NCBI RefSeq assembly: GCF_000010085.1
Contig: NC_007712.1
Span: 4,092,001-4,156,000, forward strand
DNA: 64,000 nt
From: Sodalis glossinidius str. 'morsitans'
GTDB taxonomy: Bacteria; Pseudomonadota; Gammaproteobacteria; Enterobacterales; Enterobacteriaceae
Direction of reading: 5' to 3'
In this document: positions 53,428-63,673 of the stretch, one piece after another
How positions within the stretch are numbered: the stretch's first letter is position 1
Layout of the letters: each line of letters begins with the position of its first letter
Made by a program: the position numbers and the translations under genes
The notes under the pieces: generated by a model
Database searches by the model: none
Told to the model about the DNA's origin: nothing
The model's input: the letters and a program-made list of their open reading frames with translations, nothing else

Positions 53428-54203
53428 ATGAACCCGATTCACCCCGCCGGTAAGAGTAAGCTACAGGTCAGGGATCTTAATTTTTATTATGGGAAATATC
53501 ATGCGCTGAAAAATATCAGCCTCAATATCAAACGTAATCAGGTTACAGCGTTTATCAGACCGTCCGGCTGCGGTAAATCCACGCTGTTGCGTACGTTTAA
53601 TAAAATGTATCAGCTTTATCCCGATCAGCGTGCGCAGGGAGAAATCATGCTCGACGGACAGGATATCCTGGCCGATACCGGCGATGTGTCTCTATTACGC
53701 GCCAGGGTGGGAATGATTTTCCAAAAACCTACCCCCTTTCCCATGTCGATTTATGACAATATCGCCTTTGGCGTACGCTTATTCGAGAAGCTGTCGCGTG
53801 CGGATATGGATGAACGGGTACAATGGTCATTGACCAAAGCCGCCCTGTGGAACGAAACGCGTGATAAGCTGCATCAAAGCGGCTACAGCCTTTCGGGAGG
53901 CCAACAGCAGCGTCTATGCATCGCGCGCGGCATCGCGTCCGCCCCGACGTGCTACTGCTGGATGGAACCCTGCTCGGCGCTGGATCCGATCTCGACCGGG
54001 CGTATCGGAGAGCTTATTTCCTAGCTGAAAACTGACTATACGCTGGTGATCGTAACGCATAATATGCAGCAGGCGGCGCGCTGCTCTGATTATACGGCGT
54101 TTATGTACCTGGGAGAACTGTCGAATTCAGCGATACCGACAGTCTGTTCACCGCGCCGCAGCACAAACAGACCGAAGACTACATCACCGGCCGCTATGGT
54201 TAA
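53428..54203 (+). pseudogene. pstB: pstB, phosphate ABC transporter ATPase, broken
   Basis: Starts MNPIHPAGKSKLQVRDLNFY. Walker A reads RPSGCGKST, with the first Gly replaced by Arg. The signature LSGGQQQRLCIARGIA is intact. Two opposite one-base shifts around 53935-53965 change the Walker B strand RPDVLLLD into SAPTCYCWM before the frame recovers at EPCSALDPISTGRI. A TAG stops translation at 54024; the remainder LKTDYTLVIVTHNMQQAARC follows, then another frameshift, then TEDYITGRYG to 54203. It is non-functional. Confidence 0.95.
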
Positions 54204-54217
54204 TCACGGGGCATGCT

Positions 54218-54956
54218 ATGGATAATCTGAATCTTAACAAACATATTTCCGGCCAGTTCAACGCTGAACTGGAGCATATCCGCACCCAGGTGATGGCGAT
54301 GGGGGGACTGGTTGAACAGCAATTGACCGACGCCATCAGCGCCATGCACAACTAGGATGGGAGCTGGCCCGACGCGTCATCGCGGGCGATGCCAAGGTAA
54401 ACATGATGGAAGTGGCGATCGACGAAGCTTGCGTGCGCATATCATCGCGAAACGCCAGCCGACCGCCAGCGACCTGCGCCTGGTGATGGTTATTATTAAG
54501 ACCATTTCCGAGCTGGAACGCATCGGCGACGTGGCCGATAAAATTTGCCGCACCGCGCTGGAAAAGTATTCCCAACAGCATTTACCTATGCTGGTCAGCC
54601 TGGAATCCCTCGGCCGCCATACTATGCAGATGTTGCACGATGTCCTTGATGCCTTCGCCCGTATGGATTTGAATGAAGCGGTGCGGATTTATCGTGAAGA
54701 TCACAAAGTCGATAAAGAATACGAAGGGATTGTTCGTCAGTTGATGACCTATATAATGGAAGATACCCGCACCATTCCCAGCGTTTTGACTGCGCTCTTT
54801 TGCGCGCGCTCTATCGAACGCATTGGCGATCGTTGCCAGAATATTTGCGAATTTATTTTCTATTTTGTCAAAGGTCAGGATTTCCGCCATCTCGGCGGTG
54901 ACGCGCTGGAAAGTTTGTTGACCGACAAGCCGGAAGACCCGGCGGCGATGGAGTAA
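54218..54956 (+). pseudogene. phoU: phoU, phosphate signalling regulator, broken
   Basis: Negative regulator linking the Pst transporter to the PhoR kinase. It begins MDNLNLNKHISGQFNAELEH. After ISAMHN a Gln codon is TAG (54353) and a base is missing just after. A second one-base deletion lies near 54440 (VRIIAKRQ disrupted). The rest is open: PTASDLRLVMVIIKTISELE ... CQNICEFIFYFVKGQDF. Last gene of the decayed pst operon. Confidence 0.95.
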
Positions 54957-55106
54957 CGTCTCATCAGCCAGAGGCCGCTCGTCGCACCTGTCTGCGTGGC
55001 CAGCGGATTTCCCTGCGATGGCGCCTTCCCAACGTCGTCGGTGTTATCCAACCCTTTTTTACCCGTCCGTTTTTTCTGAACCGTGGTTACAGTGACGGGG
55101 CCGGCG

Positions 55107-55666
55107 CGTGCGTCAGGATCCAGCCGCGTTCACGCCATCATGCCGGCTTGGGCACCCGCCAGGGAATCTTCGATCAAAATGCAGCGCTCGGACCGGCAAT
55201 GACATCTCCGCGGCGGCATGATGGATGAGCGCAGGGTCTGGTTTCCAGCGGCCGAGAGTATAACCGCTAAAGAGCCGATCGTTGAAAAAGGGCAGCAATG
55301 ACGTCAGCCCCAGCGAGTGTTCCATTTTGCTGACCGGCCCGTTAGAGACCCCGCCATCGGCACCATAATTTGCTCCAGCAGCGCGCGGATACCTTCGATA
55401 GGTTTCAGGCCGAGATCGAACAACCGCGCCACCTCCTGACGATATTGGCGTTCCAACACCTCAATCGGCTGCGTGAGGCCATATTGCTGCCGGAAGTCGT
55501 CAAAGATCTGATAGAGCTTGATGCCTTTAAAGTGCTTGATTGCCTCCTCAAGGCTGATATCAATGCCATAGAGGGCACACACCACGGTGTAGGCTTCGCA
55601 GCAGAGAGTCTCGCTGTCAACCAACGTGCCATCACAGTCAAATAATACGTAGGAAATATCGGTCAT
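55107..55666 (-). pseudogene. yieH: yieH-type HAD phosphatase (6-phosphogluconate phosphatase), broken
   Basis: Begins MTDISYVLFDCDGTLVDSET with the HAD nucleophile motif DCDGT. The frame breaks near 55345 in a G run (expected VSNGPVSKMEHSLG) and continues as HSLGLTSLLPFFNDRLFSGY and RWKPDPALIHHAA. The last conserved Asp motif (VDDS/GDS) is garbled, and the C-terminal end lacks about 40 residues. The E. coli gene also lies close to phoU. Confidence 0.88.
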
Positions 55667-56346
55667 GAGTGCCGCCTCGTTGCGGAAGTGCCGCGGTATA
55701 TTGTCTTTACTTTACACGATTTCAAGGCATGGTGATAAACAAAGGGGATCAGGGTGTTTGGCGCCGGCTAGCGTTAGGTGTGCAGGGACCGGTGAGGGAA
55801 AAGAACGCTGCGTCAGGCGCGGGCTGTTAAGTGGAAATGAAAAACAGCGGGAGAAATATATCGGGTATTTTTAACTATTACTTTATTTTCAAAGTATATA
55901 ATATTACTGAATAAACGATTCCCGGATGCTCTAGACACAGTATGCATCCAGGATGACACAGTACTGCAGTGACGAGACGATAATAGCAATTGCGGCAGAG
56001 AAGTAAATAAAATCTTTATCAAAACCGTATATTCCAGGCATTTTTTTCAGGTGATGATATTTATATTAATAATATTTTATGTTAATTTTATGATTGATAG
56101 TAGTTGATTTTTTATTACATTGAAGACTTTTAATGATAATGGGGAGTGCTTTTGCAACGCAGATAGTAGCGAGATCCTACGACCGGCTCTTTTCACACGC
56201 CTGATGAGGGGATGGCAGGCGAGGGCGGGTTCGGGCGGCAGCAGACACACCGACCCAACCGGCATCCTCCGACGGTCGCACCGAGGGGAGGGTCGGTCGC
56301 TGTCAGAAGACGCCGCGGAGGGTCAAGCTGCCCGTTGCCTTATTGT
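55667..56346. other. Non-coding, partly AT-rich spacer
   Basis: No credible gene on either strand. Bases about 55840-56130 are strongly AT-rich compared with the flanks. The AT-poor part 56160-56346 has open frames on both strands that resemble nothing I know and look like chance in GC-rich sequence. Confidence 0.5.
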
Positions 56347-56775
56347 TCAAATCCCCGATTCTGTGGACAATACGGGCGCAGATCGATGTTGCTGGTGCCA
56401 GAGGCTGGTAATGCAGCACTGTCCGCATTCCAGCGCCCGGTCGCGGAATGTCTCGGTATCCAAATGCTGGCGATCCAACATCATTTCCACCGCCATTTGC
56501 AGATTAGTGCCGGTAATGACCTCATAGCCCGGGCGGGCGAGGGCGATATTGGCCGCTTCACGAAAGGGGCTTCCACCCAGCATATCACTCAGGAAGATGA
56601 CGCCTTCCCCGTCGTCACAGCGGGAACAGGCGGCCGTCAGACGCTTGCCCAGGTGTGCCCCTCGGGAAAATCTACCGCCACGCACAGCGTTTGCCGGCCT
56701 GGGACTTGTTCCAGCACCTGCAATAAACCGCTGGCGAATGTGCCGTGTCAGGTAATGATTACACCCAACATAGTT
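56347..56775 (-). pseudogene. agaF: Mannose-family PTS enzyme IIA (AgaF-like), broken
   Basis: Starts MLGVIIT at 56775. The codon before the phosphorylated His is TGA where the family has Gly (T-G-H-G), so the frame stops at the active site. After FASGLLQVLEQVPGRQTLCV a second stop and a frameshift occur near 56680; the remainder CDDGEGVIFLSDMLGGSPFR and NLQMAVEMMLDR is typical of EIIA-Man. Downstream of the EIID gene, giving the order B-C-D-A of agaVWEF. Confidence 0.88.
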
Positions 56776-56784
56776 CCTCCTTAC

Positions 56785-57562
56785 TTACAGCAGGCCGATG
56801 GCTTTACCGGCGACGCCGATGACTACCGTCAGTCCAATAAGCTTAACCGGCGAAAAACCGCGTTTCATCAGCCAATACACTAGCAGCGTGAAGCACAGCG
56901 GCAGCAGATTCGGCATCAGTTTATCCAAGACGTTGGTTTGCAGCGCTACGCTTGCCTTACCGGCATGCATCACCAGCTGCGTCGACAATTGCACATAAGA
57001 CGCCACCAGCGCACCGATAACCGCCATGCCGATAATGGAGGCGGCGTGGGAAATATTTCGGGTATGGGTCTTTAGCTTGGCAAGCGCGCTAGTGCCGGCG
57101 TGATAGCCATAATGCGCCAAACCGAAACGTAACCCGAAATGCACCACGTTAAACATCAAAAGGAATACCAGCGGCCCGAACAGGCTGCCTGAGAGCGCCA
57201 GCGAGGCGCCGACACCTGCGCAGACCGGTAGTAGCGTTAGCCAGAATAACGCATCGCTGATTCCGCCAAGCGGTCCCATTAGCACAACCTTAACGGCGCG
57301 AATCGTCGATAAATTTTCTTTAGCGCCCTCCATGGCCAGTACCAGCCCGCTGAGAAACGTCACGTCAAACGGATGCACATTGATAAACACCATGTGCATT
57401 TTCATGGCGTTGGACAAATCCTGTTCGTTACGGTGGATTTTACGCAATCCCGGGATCAAGGTATAAAGCCAGCCTCCGGGCCTGCATACGCTCATAATTG
57501 AAAGACGCCTGTAGTAGCAGCGAGCGCCACGCCATCCGGTTAAGGTCGGCACGACTCAGCAT
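56785..57562 (-). pseudogene. agaE: Mannose-family PTS enzyme IID (AgaE-like), frameshifted
   Basis: The N-terminus MLSRADLNRMAWRSLLLQAS begins at 57562; a one-base indel near 57480 changes frame before GGWLYTLIPGLRKIHRNEQD. From there the frame is open for over 220 residues, including FINVHPFDVTFLSGLVLAME and PLGGISDALFWLTLLPVCAG, both EIID signatures, and several hydrophobic segments to GKAIGLL. One frameshift only, so decay is recent. Confidence 0.9.
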
Positions 57563-58104
57563 CGCGGCGGGTGGTGTCCACCGAGCCTGTGCAAGTCATA
57601 AAACGCCAAATCGTCACTCTGCCAGCATCGCGCTTTCCGGTTCCGCCACCCTCTATCGCCAGTACCGGGCTTCGCCGCCATCCGCCGCGTAAGCTGGGTT
57701 GCCTGGAGCGGTGTCAACTGCACTGGGTGGGGATCTCCGTTAGCGGTCGTTATGAGATCGCGTGGGAAGGCCCGTCAGGTCAATACCGCGCCAATCGCCG
57801 CGGCTGACCAGGCGGTCGCAATGATGCATCAGCGGCGAGAACAGGGTAAATTGGCGTCCGCGTGGATCAATATGGCGAAAGCGGTGCCGATAATCCCGCC
57901 TATCACCACATTCGGCGGTTGCGCACCGGCCAGCGGGACCATGCCCATCCACACCAGCTCCAGCGTCCCACCCACCAAAAGACCGGTATGCACGTCGCCT
58001 AAAATAAGCCCCACCACCGGTCGGTGAAAGTGCGTCAGCCCGTTAAACATATCCACGCCGGCCAGGCCCGCCAGCAGACCAATCAACAGCGCCTCGGTAA
58101 ACAT
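57563..58104 (-). pseudogene. agaW: Mannose-family PTS enzyme IIC (AgaW-like), truncated
   Basis: Begins MFTEALLIGLLAGLAGVDMF at 58104 and continues PVVGLILGDVHTGLLVGGTL and GMVPLAGAQPPNVVIGGIIG, the typical EIIC N-terminus. It reaches a stop after ILIHADANLPCSRR near 57830. The remaining 270 bases before the EIID start show no continuous EIIC match, so the C-terminal half (normal length about 260 residues) has been deleted or scrambled. Confidence 0.88.
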
Positions 58105-58119
58105 AGACTTCTCCTTCCG

Positions 58120-58600
58120 TCAGTCCAAGAGCCGGTCGACTGGCTCACCGCTTTCGTCCGGTACCCGGCGAATTTCGCATCGCACGCCCAGACGCGCCAG
58201 TTCGCGAAATGCCGCAATATCGTCGTCATCCACCGAGACAGTCTTATGAATCTGCCGTTTGCCCTCGGCGAAATGCATATTACCGACGTTGACCGCTTGG
58301 ATTGGCACATCGCCGCGCACCAGCGTCAGCACGTCCTGCGGGGTTTTGCAGACGATGAAAATTCGCTGACGTGGTGCGGCACGATGAATAACGTCGATGG
58401 TTTTTTGCAGAGTGAAATAGCGGGTTTCCACGCCCGGCGACACACCATATCCATTAAACTTTGCTGTATCGGATCGGCGGCGGCCTGATCGTTGGCCACC
58501 AGCAATAAATTCGCGCTCAGGGAATTGGCCCAGGTCACACCCCCTGGCCATGTACCAGCAGGTTATCAATCCGGGTCAGTAAGATATTTGGCGCGGTCAT
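58120..58600 (-). pseudogene. agaV: Mannose-family PTS enzyme IIB (AgaV-like), frameshifted
   Basis: Starts MTAPNILLTRIDNLLVHGQG, with the active-site His in LVHGQ, and overlaps the agaS stop (ATGA). A frameshift at about 58537 leads to VTWANSLSANLLLVANDQAA, and another near 58440 to GVETRYFTLQKTIDVIHRAA. The C-terminus VRCEIRRVPDESGEPVDRLL ends at 58120. The whole domain is present across three frames. Confidence 0.92.
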
Positions 58601-59488
58601 GCGTCTTCCTCCTGCTGTTTGCGTTGACCGGCGCCTTGGCCGGCTGGATAGGGATAAAGTGTCACGCCCTGCACGACGCAGTTTACCTCGCCGGTAGGAC
58701 AGGAATTGTCGGGGGTGACGCCGAGCGTTAGCGAGGTTTCCAGCTCCAACAGCTGCAGGAACATCAAATAGGGCAAGCTCAGCCAGATATCCTGCTGCGC
58801 GCCGGCGACGGCCAGCGTTTCCGGCACGCCGCACAAACAACCAGCACCGAGACACATGACATGCGTGAACCCACCGCGCGCCAATGGCTTGATCTGCTGC
58901 TGCCATGACGCCTGCTGGTGGTCGCACCAATCGGCGACCGAATGCAACATCTCGCCGCTCTGTGCCAGTGACCAAGGACCCAGCACCAGCAGCATGCAGC
59001 TAAAGCTTGAGGTCATGGCGAACCCCTGATCCAGCGCTTCCGGCGGCATGAGCAGAGTACACACGCGCTCCCGATCCTAGCCGAAACGAGCCAGTTCTCC
59101 CTCGGCGTTACAGATAATAACGAGATGATGACAGTCGGGCAGCACGCGCTCTGCCAGCGTTACTGCGGCCAGACTCTCAGGGCTGTTGCCGGAGCGGTCG
59201 TAGGAAACCAGCAGTGTTGGACGCGACGACATCCCGGCCTGTCGCCTCAAGGAGCCAGGGCGCCAGAGCACGGCCGATAAAGTCTGAAGAGCCGGCGCCG
59301 CACAGCACGATGCGCAGATCCGGCTGGCGCAGAAGTGTCTGCAAGAACGGCTGCCAGTCAGGCTGAAGCTGTTGCACGTGCTGGACTACCTGGCGCCAAA
59401 GCCAGGGTTGCTGGTGGATCTCGCGGGCGGTGTGCAGCGCCTGACGCTGGCGCAACCACTCCTCGGGATAGGAATACAGCTGTTTCAT
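58597..59488 (-). pseudogene. agaS: AgaS-like SIS-domain sugar isomerase/deaminase, broken
   Basis: Predicted galactosamine-6-phosphate isomerase/deaminase. ATG at 59488 (MKQLYSYPEEWLRQRQALHT) has a good AAGGAG; ATG 59494 is possible. The first SIS domain has IVLCGAGSSDFIGRALAPWL. A frameshift near 59240 leads to LLVSYDRSGNSPESLAAVTL; a TAG follows GELARFG (59078). After FTHVMCLGAGCLCG-like sequence roughly 100 residues of the second SIS domain are missing before LPYLMFLQLLELETSLTLGV and TGEVNCVVQGVTLYP, the AgaS C-terminus. Confidence 0.9.
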
Positions 59489-59546
59489 CTTCATACTCCT
59501 TGCTTCCCAGGAACACAGACCCGGGACAAAAACAATTCGATAGGGG

Positions 59547-59803
59547 CTAGTCGCCGGCGATAATGACCTCGACACCCATATTGGTCAGCGCCAATCGGTA
59601 ATCATCGGGGATGCGGCTATCGGTAATCAGCCGCTGGATCCCGCGCGCAGGACGGATCAGGCAAAAGCTCTTGCGACTAAATTTACTGGCGTCCGCCACG
59701 GCGATGATTTCGTGCGCGACTTCGCACATGGTGCGATTGAGGCTCGCCTCGCCGGCGTGTTTCGATGATTTTTTCACGACGACTCAGGGTGTCCAGCGCC
59801 ATG
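59547..59803 (-). pseudogene. agaR: DeoR-family repressor (AgaR-like), internally deleted
   Basis: The first codons MALDTLSRREKIIE (from 59803) look like the start of a DeoR helix-turn-helix. They run directly into EASLNRTMCEVAHEIIAVAD and SKFSRKSFCLI, the C-terminal DeoR effector domain, in another frame. About two-thirds of the protein is deleted. It lies just upstream of the dead agaS-PTS genes and was probably their repressor. Confidence 0.85.
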
Positions 59804-60946
59804 TTGTTCTACTCCCGGTTACTGCAATGTCAGCCTGCAAGGTGAGGGAGGTGAAAGGATTACACTTGACCTCGACTCTATTACAGCAAAGGCCGTAGGA
59901 GCGTGTTGTGAGCACGGTCACAGCTTATTTTTTGTCGCTAAGTGATTAAAAACACTTTCGTTTCACCTGCAAGCGAAAGCGGAAATACCGCACCTGGTGC
60001 ACTTAAAGAAGAGGGGGGAATCGCATTTTACGTCACGCTGATTTCCACAGGATGGGTGAAAACAAAAAAGCTGGTATCGATTTTGCCCGAGTTGGCTTCC
60101 CATGTCGCGTGTGAGCCCGATGGCAAATTTAGCAATGGGCGAGCTTCCGCACCACTACGCCCCATGTTGTGGCGATGGCACACACCTGAAGCGGGTAAGC
60201 TATTGGCGGCCACCCGTTATAGTTATTTCGTCGCGGAAATTCCGGCTTCGACCAGAGAGAAAACATGAGCCCCTTTTTATTGGACTGCTCCTGTAGTCGT
60301 GAATAGCGTGGCGTCGGTTCAGCCGGTTCAGCCGGTTCAGCCGGTTCAGCCGGTTCAGCCGGTTCAGCCGGTTCAGCCAGTGCGCCGCAATGGGGGACGG
60401 TGAACCCAGAGGTAACCCACGCCGCGACCCTTTGCCTCCCCGCCCTCTAACTACCCTATGGTACGATGGTACCGGTGCCAGTCACACCCAGACCAGCCCG
60501 AGTATGCAGTTCGATGAAGACTTGTGTTGAAAGGGATCTGACGCCATGAAAGGCCGCTCAGTGACTGACAGAACGATCCCGCGCATGTCGCGCCGGCGTC
60601 CGTTTCATGTCATGTTCTCATTGGAGTACTGTTTACCTTTTGAGCGGTAATATCAGGGAGCATATAGGTTAAATGGGTTCGTGGTCCCGCAACGGGCGCC
60701 ATCCACCGGCGGCTTTCCTCGCGGCGTGCCCTGCCTTACCCGGCGATGTCGGCAGGGGTCAACGCGCCGTCTGCACGGGCACTGCGATCAATCTTCTGGC
60801 ATTGGCAAGGGGCGCTTATGAAAGGAATCATCGCGCGGCCGCAACTATGTAATCGGGATAGCGATCGCGGGCACAAGCCAGGCGCCGTGCGCCGACGTGC
60901 GGACAGCCGCGGTTCCTGCGTGCCGCGGCAAAGGTTCCCGTAGTCC
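59804..60946. other. Intergenic stretch without recognisable genes
   Basis: About 1.1 kb between the agaR remnant and a membrane-protein remnant. A frame on + from 59942 to 60268 (108 codons) has no recognisable domain. A nine-base tandem repeat lies at 60316-60378 (separate entry). The rest holds short frames only; I see no RNA gene or mobile element. Confidence 0.5.
60316..60378. repeat. GGTTCAGCC tandem repeat, seven perfect copies
   Basis: Seven head-to-tail 9-base units with no mismatches, 63 bases. In one + frame it would encode repeating Pro-Val-Gln, in another Gly-Ser-Ala, but no convincing gene surrounds it. The unit length is a multiple of three. Confidence 0.95.
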
Positions 60947-61791
60947 ATGCGCGGCGCTATCGGCAAGCATGCCCTTGCCGGCCTAGGCGCCGGGGGCGTG
61001 CCCGCTATGTTAAATGGCCTGCTTGCTCCCGGTGGGCCGCGCGCGGCGGCGGAAAAACGCTGGGGTCTGGTCCCCTGTGCCGATCCCTGCCGGCTGTTGC
61101 TGTATACGGCTGCCTTTCTGGCGCCGGGCTGTGGCTGGCTGCCGATCGGCGATTACCGGGCGTTTATCATCCTGGTGGCGGCAGTGCTGTTGTTTTTGCT
61201 GTGGAATCTCTATCGGCTGGGCGTGCCGGAGGCGGCGAACGCAACGGGTGAGGGCTATCACGCCGTGCACAATTTGGCGCTGCCGCCCTCGGACGGCAAA
61301 GGTCTGGACCGGCGTTTTCTTAAACTGTGGTCGCGACCTGCAGCGCATGGTCCGGCGGAGCGGTGTTGTATGTTATCTTACCGTCTTTCGACGCCCATCT
61401 CTTCGGTAATGACGGCATCAATTTCTGGTTTTCCTGGTACGCCGTCAACATGGCCGCGCTCACCCTGCTGGAGAGAAAGGGGTTTCACAGACGGGCAGGC
61501 GGCAGCGCCGTGACCGGTCTGTTGCTGATGCTGGCGGTGGCGGTGCAGACCGCCGGGGTCCATCTCGCGTTCGGCTATCTCTATCAACAGGCGCTGAATG
61601 TCTGTTATCGCGGCAGGATGATGCTTTATCTGGGCCTGCTCTCCTTGGCGGGTGCATTGGGCGAATGTGGAACGTTAGCCGTCTATTGGCTTACGGGCAA
61701 TCCACGCCTCACTTTGCTGTTGATTTTGCTGCTGCTAGGGGTGGTGATATTGCGCTATCGCCGTTATGGCGCGCGCGAACCAGGAAGATAG
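60947..61791 (+). pseudogene. Unrecognised multi-pass membrane protein, frameshifted
   Basis: I do not recognise this family. One frame from 60947 includes hydrophobic stretches (GDYRAFIILVAAVLLFLLWN) and ends disordered at 61513. A second frame from about 61327 to 61791 continues with membrane-like sequence (LPSFDAHLFGNDGINFWFSW, GLLLMLAVAVQTAGVHLAFG, LTLLLILLLLGVVILRYRRY). The change of hydrophobic frame near 61330 suggests one gene broken by a frameshift, coding perhaps six to eight helices. An overlapping pair of separate genes is less likely. Confidence 0.5.
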
Positions 61792-62052
61792 CGTCAAACG
61801 ATACCCCGTCATACTGGACGTCCTGTTAGCCGCAGGCCTAGTTTCTTCTCTTTGCGGCGAAATTTGCGTGCTATCGCTTTACCACGGAAGCATCACGCGG
61901 TGGTATGCGAGTTTTCGTCAATCGTCAACGGGAATCGCGGCAAATAACGTGTCAGCACGGCGCCGAAGATCGCTGCACTGTGACAGGTGCCGATACCTGA
62001 ACTAAAATGAGGTTTAAGGCTCATTTACAATGTTTTACAGGATATCGCGTTA
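61792..62052. other. Spacer upstream of proP
   Basis: 261 bases without a gene. This should hold the proP promoters, but I cannot identify the elements. A CGCGTTAATG just precedes the proP start. Confidence 0.4.
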
Positions 62053-63479
62053 ATGAAATTAGGGAAAAGCAAACATAAGCCGCTGCGCATCAACGACATC
62101 ACCATTATTGACGACGCCAAATTAAAAAAAGCCATTACCGCGGCCGCGCTGGGAAATGCGATGGAGTGGTTTGATTTTGGCGTTTATGGTTTTGTAGCCT
62201 TTGCCTTAGGGCAAGTTTTCTTCCCGGATGCCGCTCTCGGAATCCAAATGATCGCTGCACTGGCGACCTTCTCGGTGCCGTTTCTGGTGCGTCCGTTGGG
62301 CGGTGTCTTTTTCGGCGCGCTGGGCGATAAATTCGGCCGGCAAAAGGTACTCTCGATCACCATTATCATCATGGCGATAAGCACCTTCTGTATCGGGCTC
62401 ATCCCCTCTTATGCCTCAATTGGTATCTGGGCGCTGGTGCTGCTGCTGTTGGCCAAGCTCGCGCAGGGGTTTTCGGTCGGCGGCGAATATTCCGGCGCGG
62501 CCATCTTCTGGCTGAATATTCCCCGGACAGTAAGCGCGGATTCATGGGGAGCTGGCTGGATTTTGGCTCCATCGCCGGGTTTGTCTTAGGCGCCGGTCTC
62601 GTGGTGCTGATCTCAAGCATTGTCAGCGAATAAAATTTCCTCGACTGGGGCTGGAGAATCCCTTTTTTCCTGGTGGCCCCCTGGGCATCATCGGCCTGTA
62701 TTTGCGCAATGCGCTAGAGGAAACGCCGACCCTCCAGCAGCATATGGATAAAATGGAGTCCGCCGATCGCGAAACGCTGAAAGAGCGGCCGCGCCTTTCG
62801 GTACGTGAGGTCGCGTCCAAACACTGGAAAGGATTGTTGGCCTGCGTGGGGCTGGTGATTGCCACCAATGTTACCTATTACATGCTGTTGACCTACATGC
62901 CCAGCTATTTATTGCACAATCTGCACTATTCGGAAGATCATGGCGTATTGATTATTATCGCCATTATGGTCGGCATGCTGTTCGTGCAGCCGGTGGTCGG
63001 GATGTGGAGCGATAAAGTGGGCTGTAAAGCCTTTGTCATCGGCGGCAGTATTGGCCTGTTTATCCTGGAGATCCCCTGTTTTTCCCTGATAAACAGCAAT
63101 GTGCTGGGGCTGATATTCCTCGGTCTGCTGCTTAACGCCTTTATCGGCGTCATGGCTTCCACACTCCCGGCCATGTTTCCCACGCAAATCCGCTATAGTG
63201 CTTTGGCGATTTCCTTTAATATTTCGGTTTTGATTGCCGGCTTACTATCTGATGGTGATTGCGGTAATCGGGTTGGCGACGGGTCTGTTCATGCCGGAAA
63301 CGGCCAACCGGCCGCTGAAAGGCGCCAAGCCTTCCGCCACCGATCGGGCAGAAGCCAAGGAGATCCTGCAAGAGGGTTATGACACCATTGAGCAGCAAAT
63401 TGACGAAATCGATGCTGAAATTATAGTGTTACAGAAAAAACGGCAAACCCTTATCGATCAACATCCCCATGTCAATTAA
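62053..63479 (+). pseudogene. proP: proP, osmosensing proline/betaine-H+ symporter, broken
   Basis: Major facilitator transporter that imports compatible solutes under osmotic stress. It starts MKLGKSKHKPLRINDITIID and is good to GGEYSGAAIF; then one-base losses near 62505 and 62565 disturb the Ser-Pro-Asp-Arg loop. A TAA follows at about 62631 (IVSE*), and GPLGIIGLYLRNALEETPTL resumes in another frame. After NISVLIAGL (63245) a segment equivalent to about 20 residues is deleted before YYLMVIAVIGLATGLFMPET. The C-terminal coiled coil EQQIDEIDAEIIVLQKKRQT ends at 63479. Confidence 0.95.
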
Positions 63480-63673
63480 TATCGTGTCTGCAAAAAGGTT
63501 TTCTACCCAAAACCGGGTTTTGCTGGCGTCTGGGGCTTTTGCGCCGTCGTCTGCGCAAACGCGGATCGGGCCCAGGAGAATACACGCCTTAACGACAGGG
63601 AAAGTCCCCGCCGTGATGCGCCCGCCGGCGTGATTGAATTGTAATAAGCAGCAAAAAATTCCCGGAGGGAGAT

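Noticed and set aside
53935..54024. Programmed frameshifting in pstB or other genes
   Set aside because: No slippery heptamer with stem-loop or pausing context; several independent lesions per gene point to decay.
59942..60268. 108-codon + frame between agaR and the tandem repeat
   Set aside because: No domain, signal or neighbour supports it; treated as unconfirmed spacer.
60316..60378. Possible CRISPR array
   Set aside because: Units are 9 bases, head to tail and without spacers; no cas genes are nearby.
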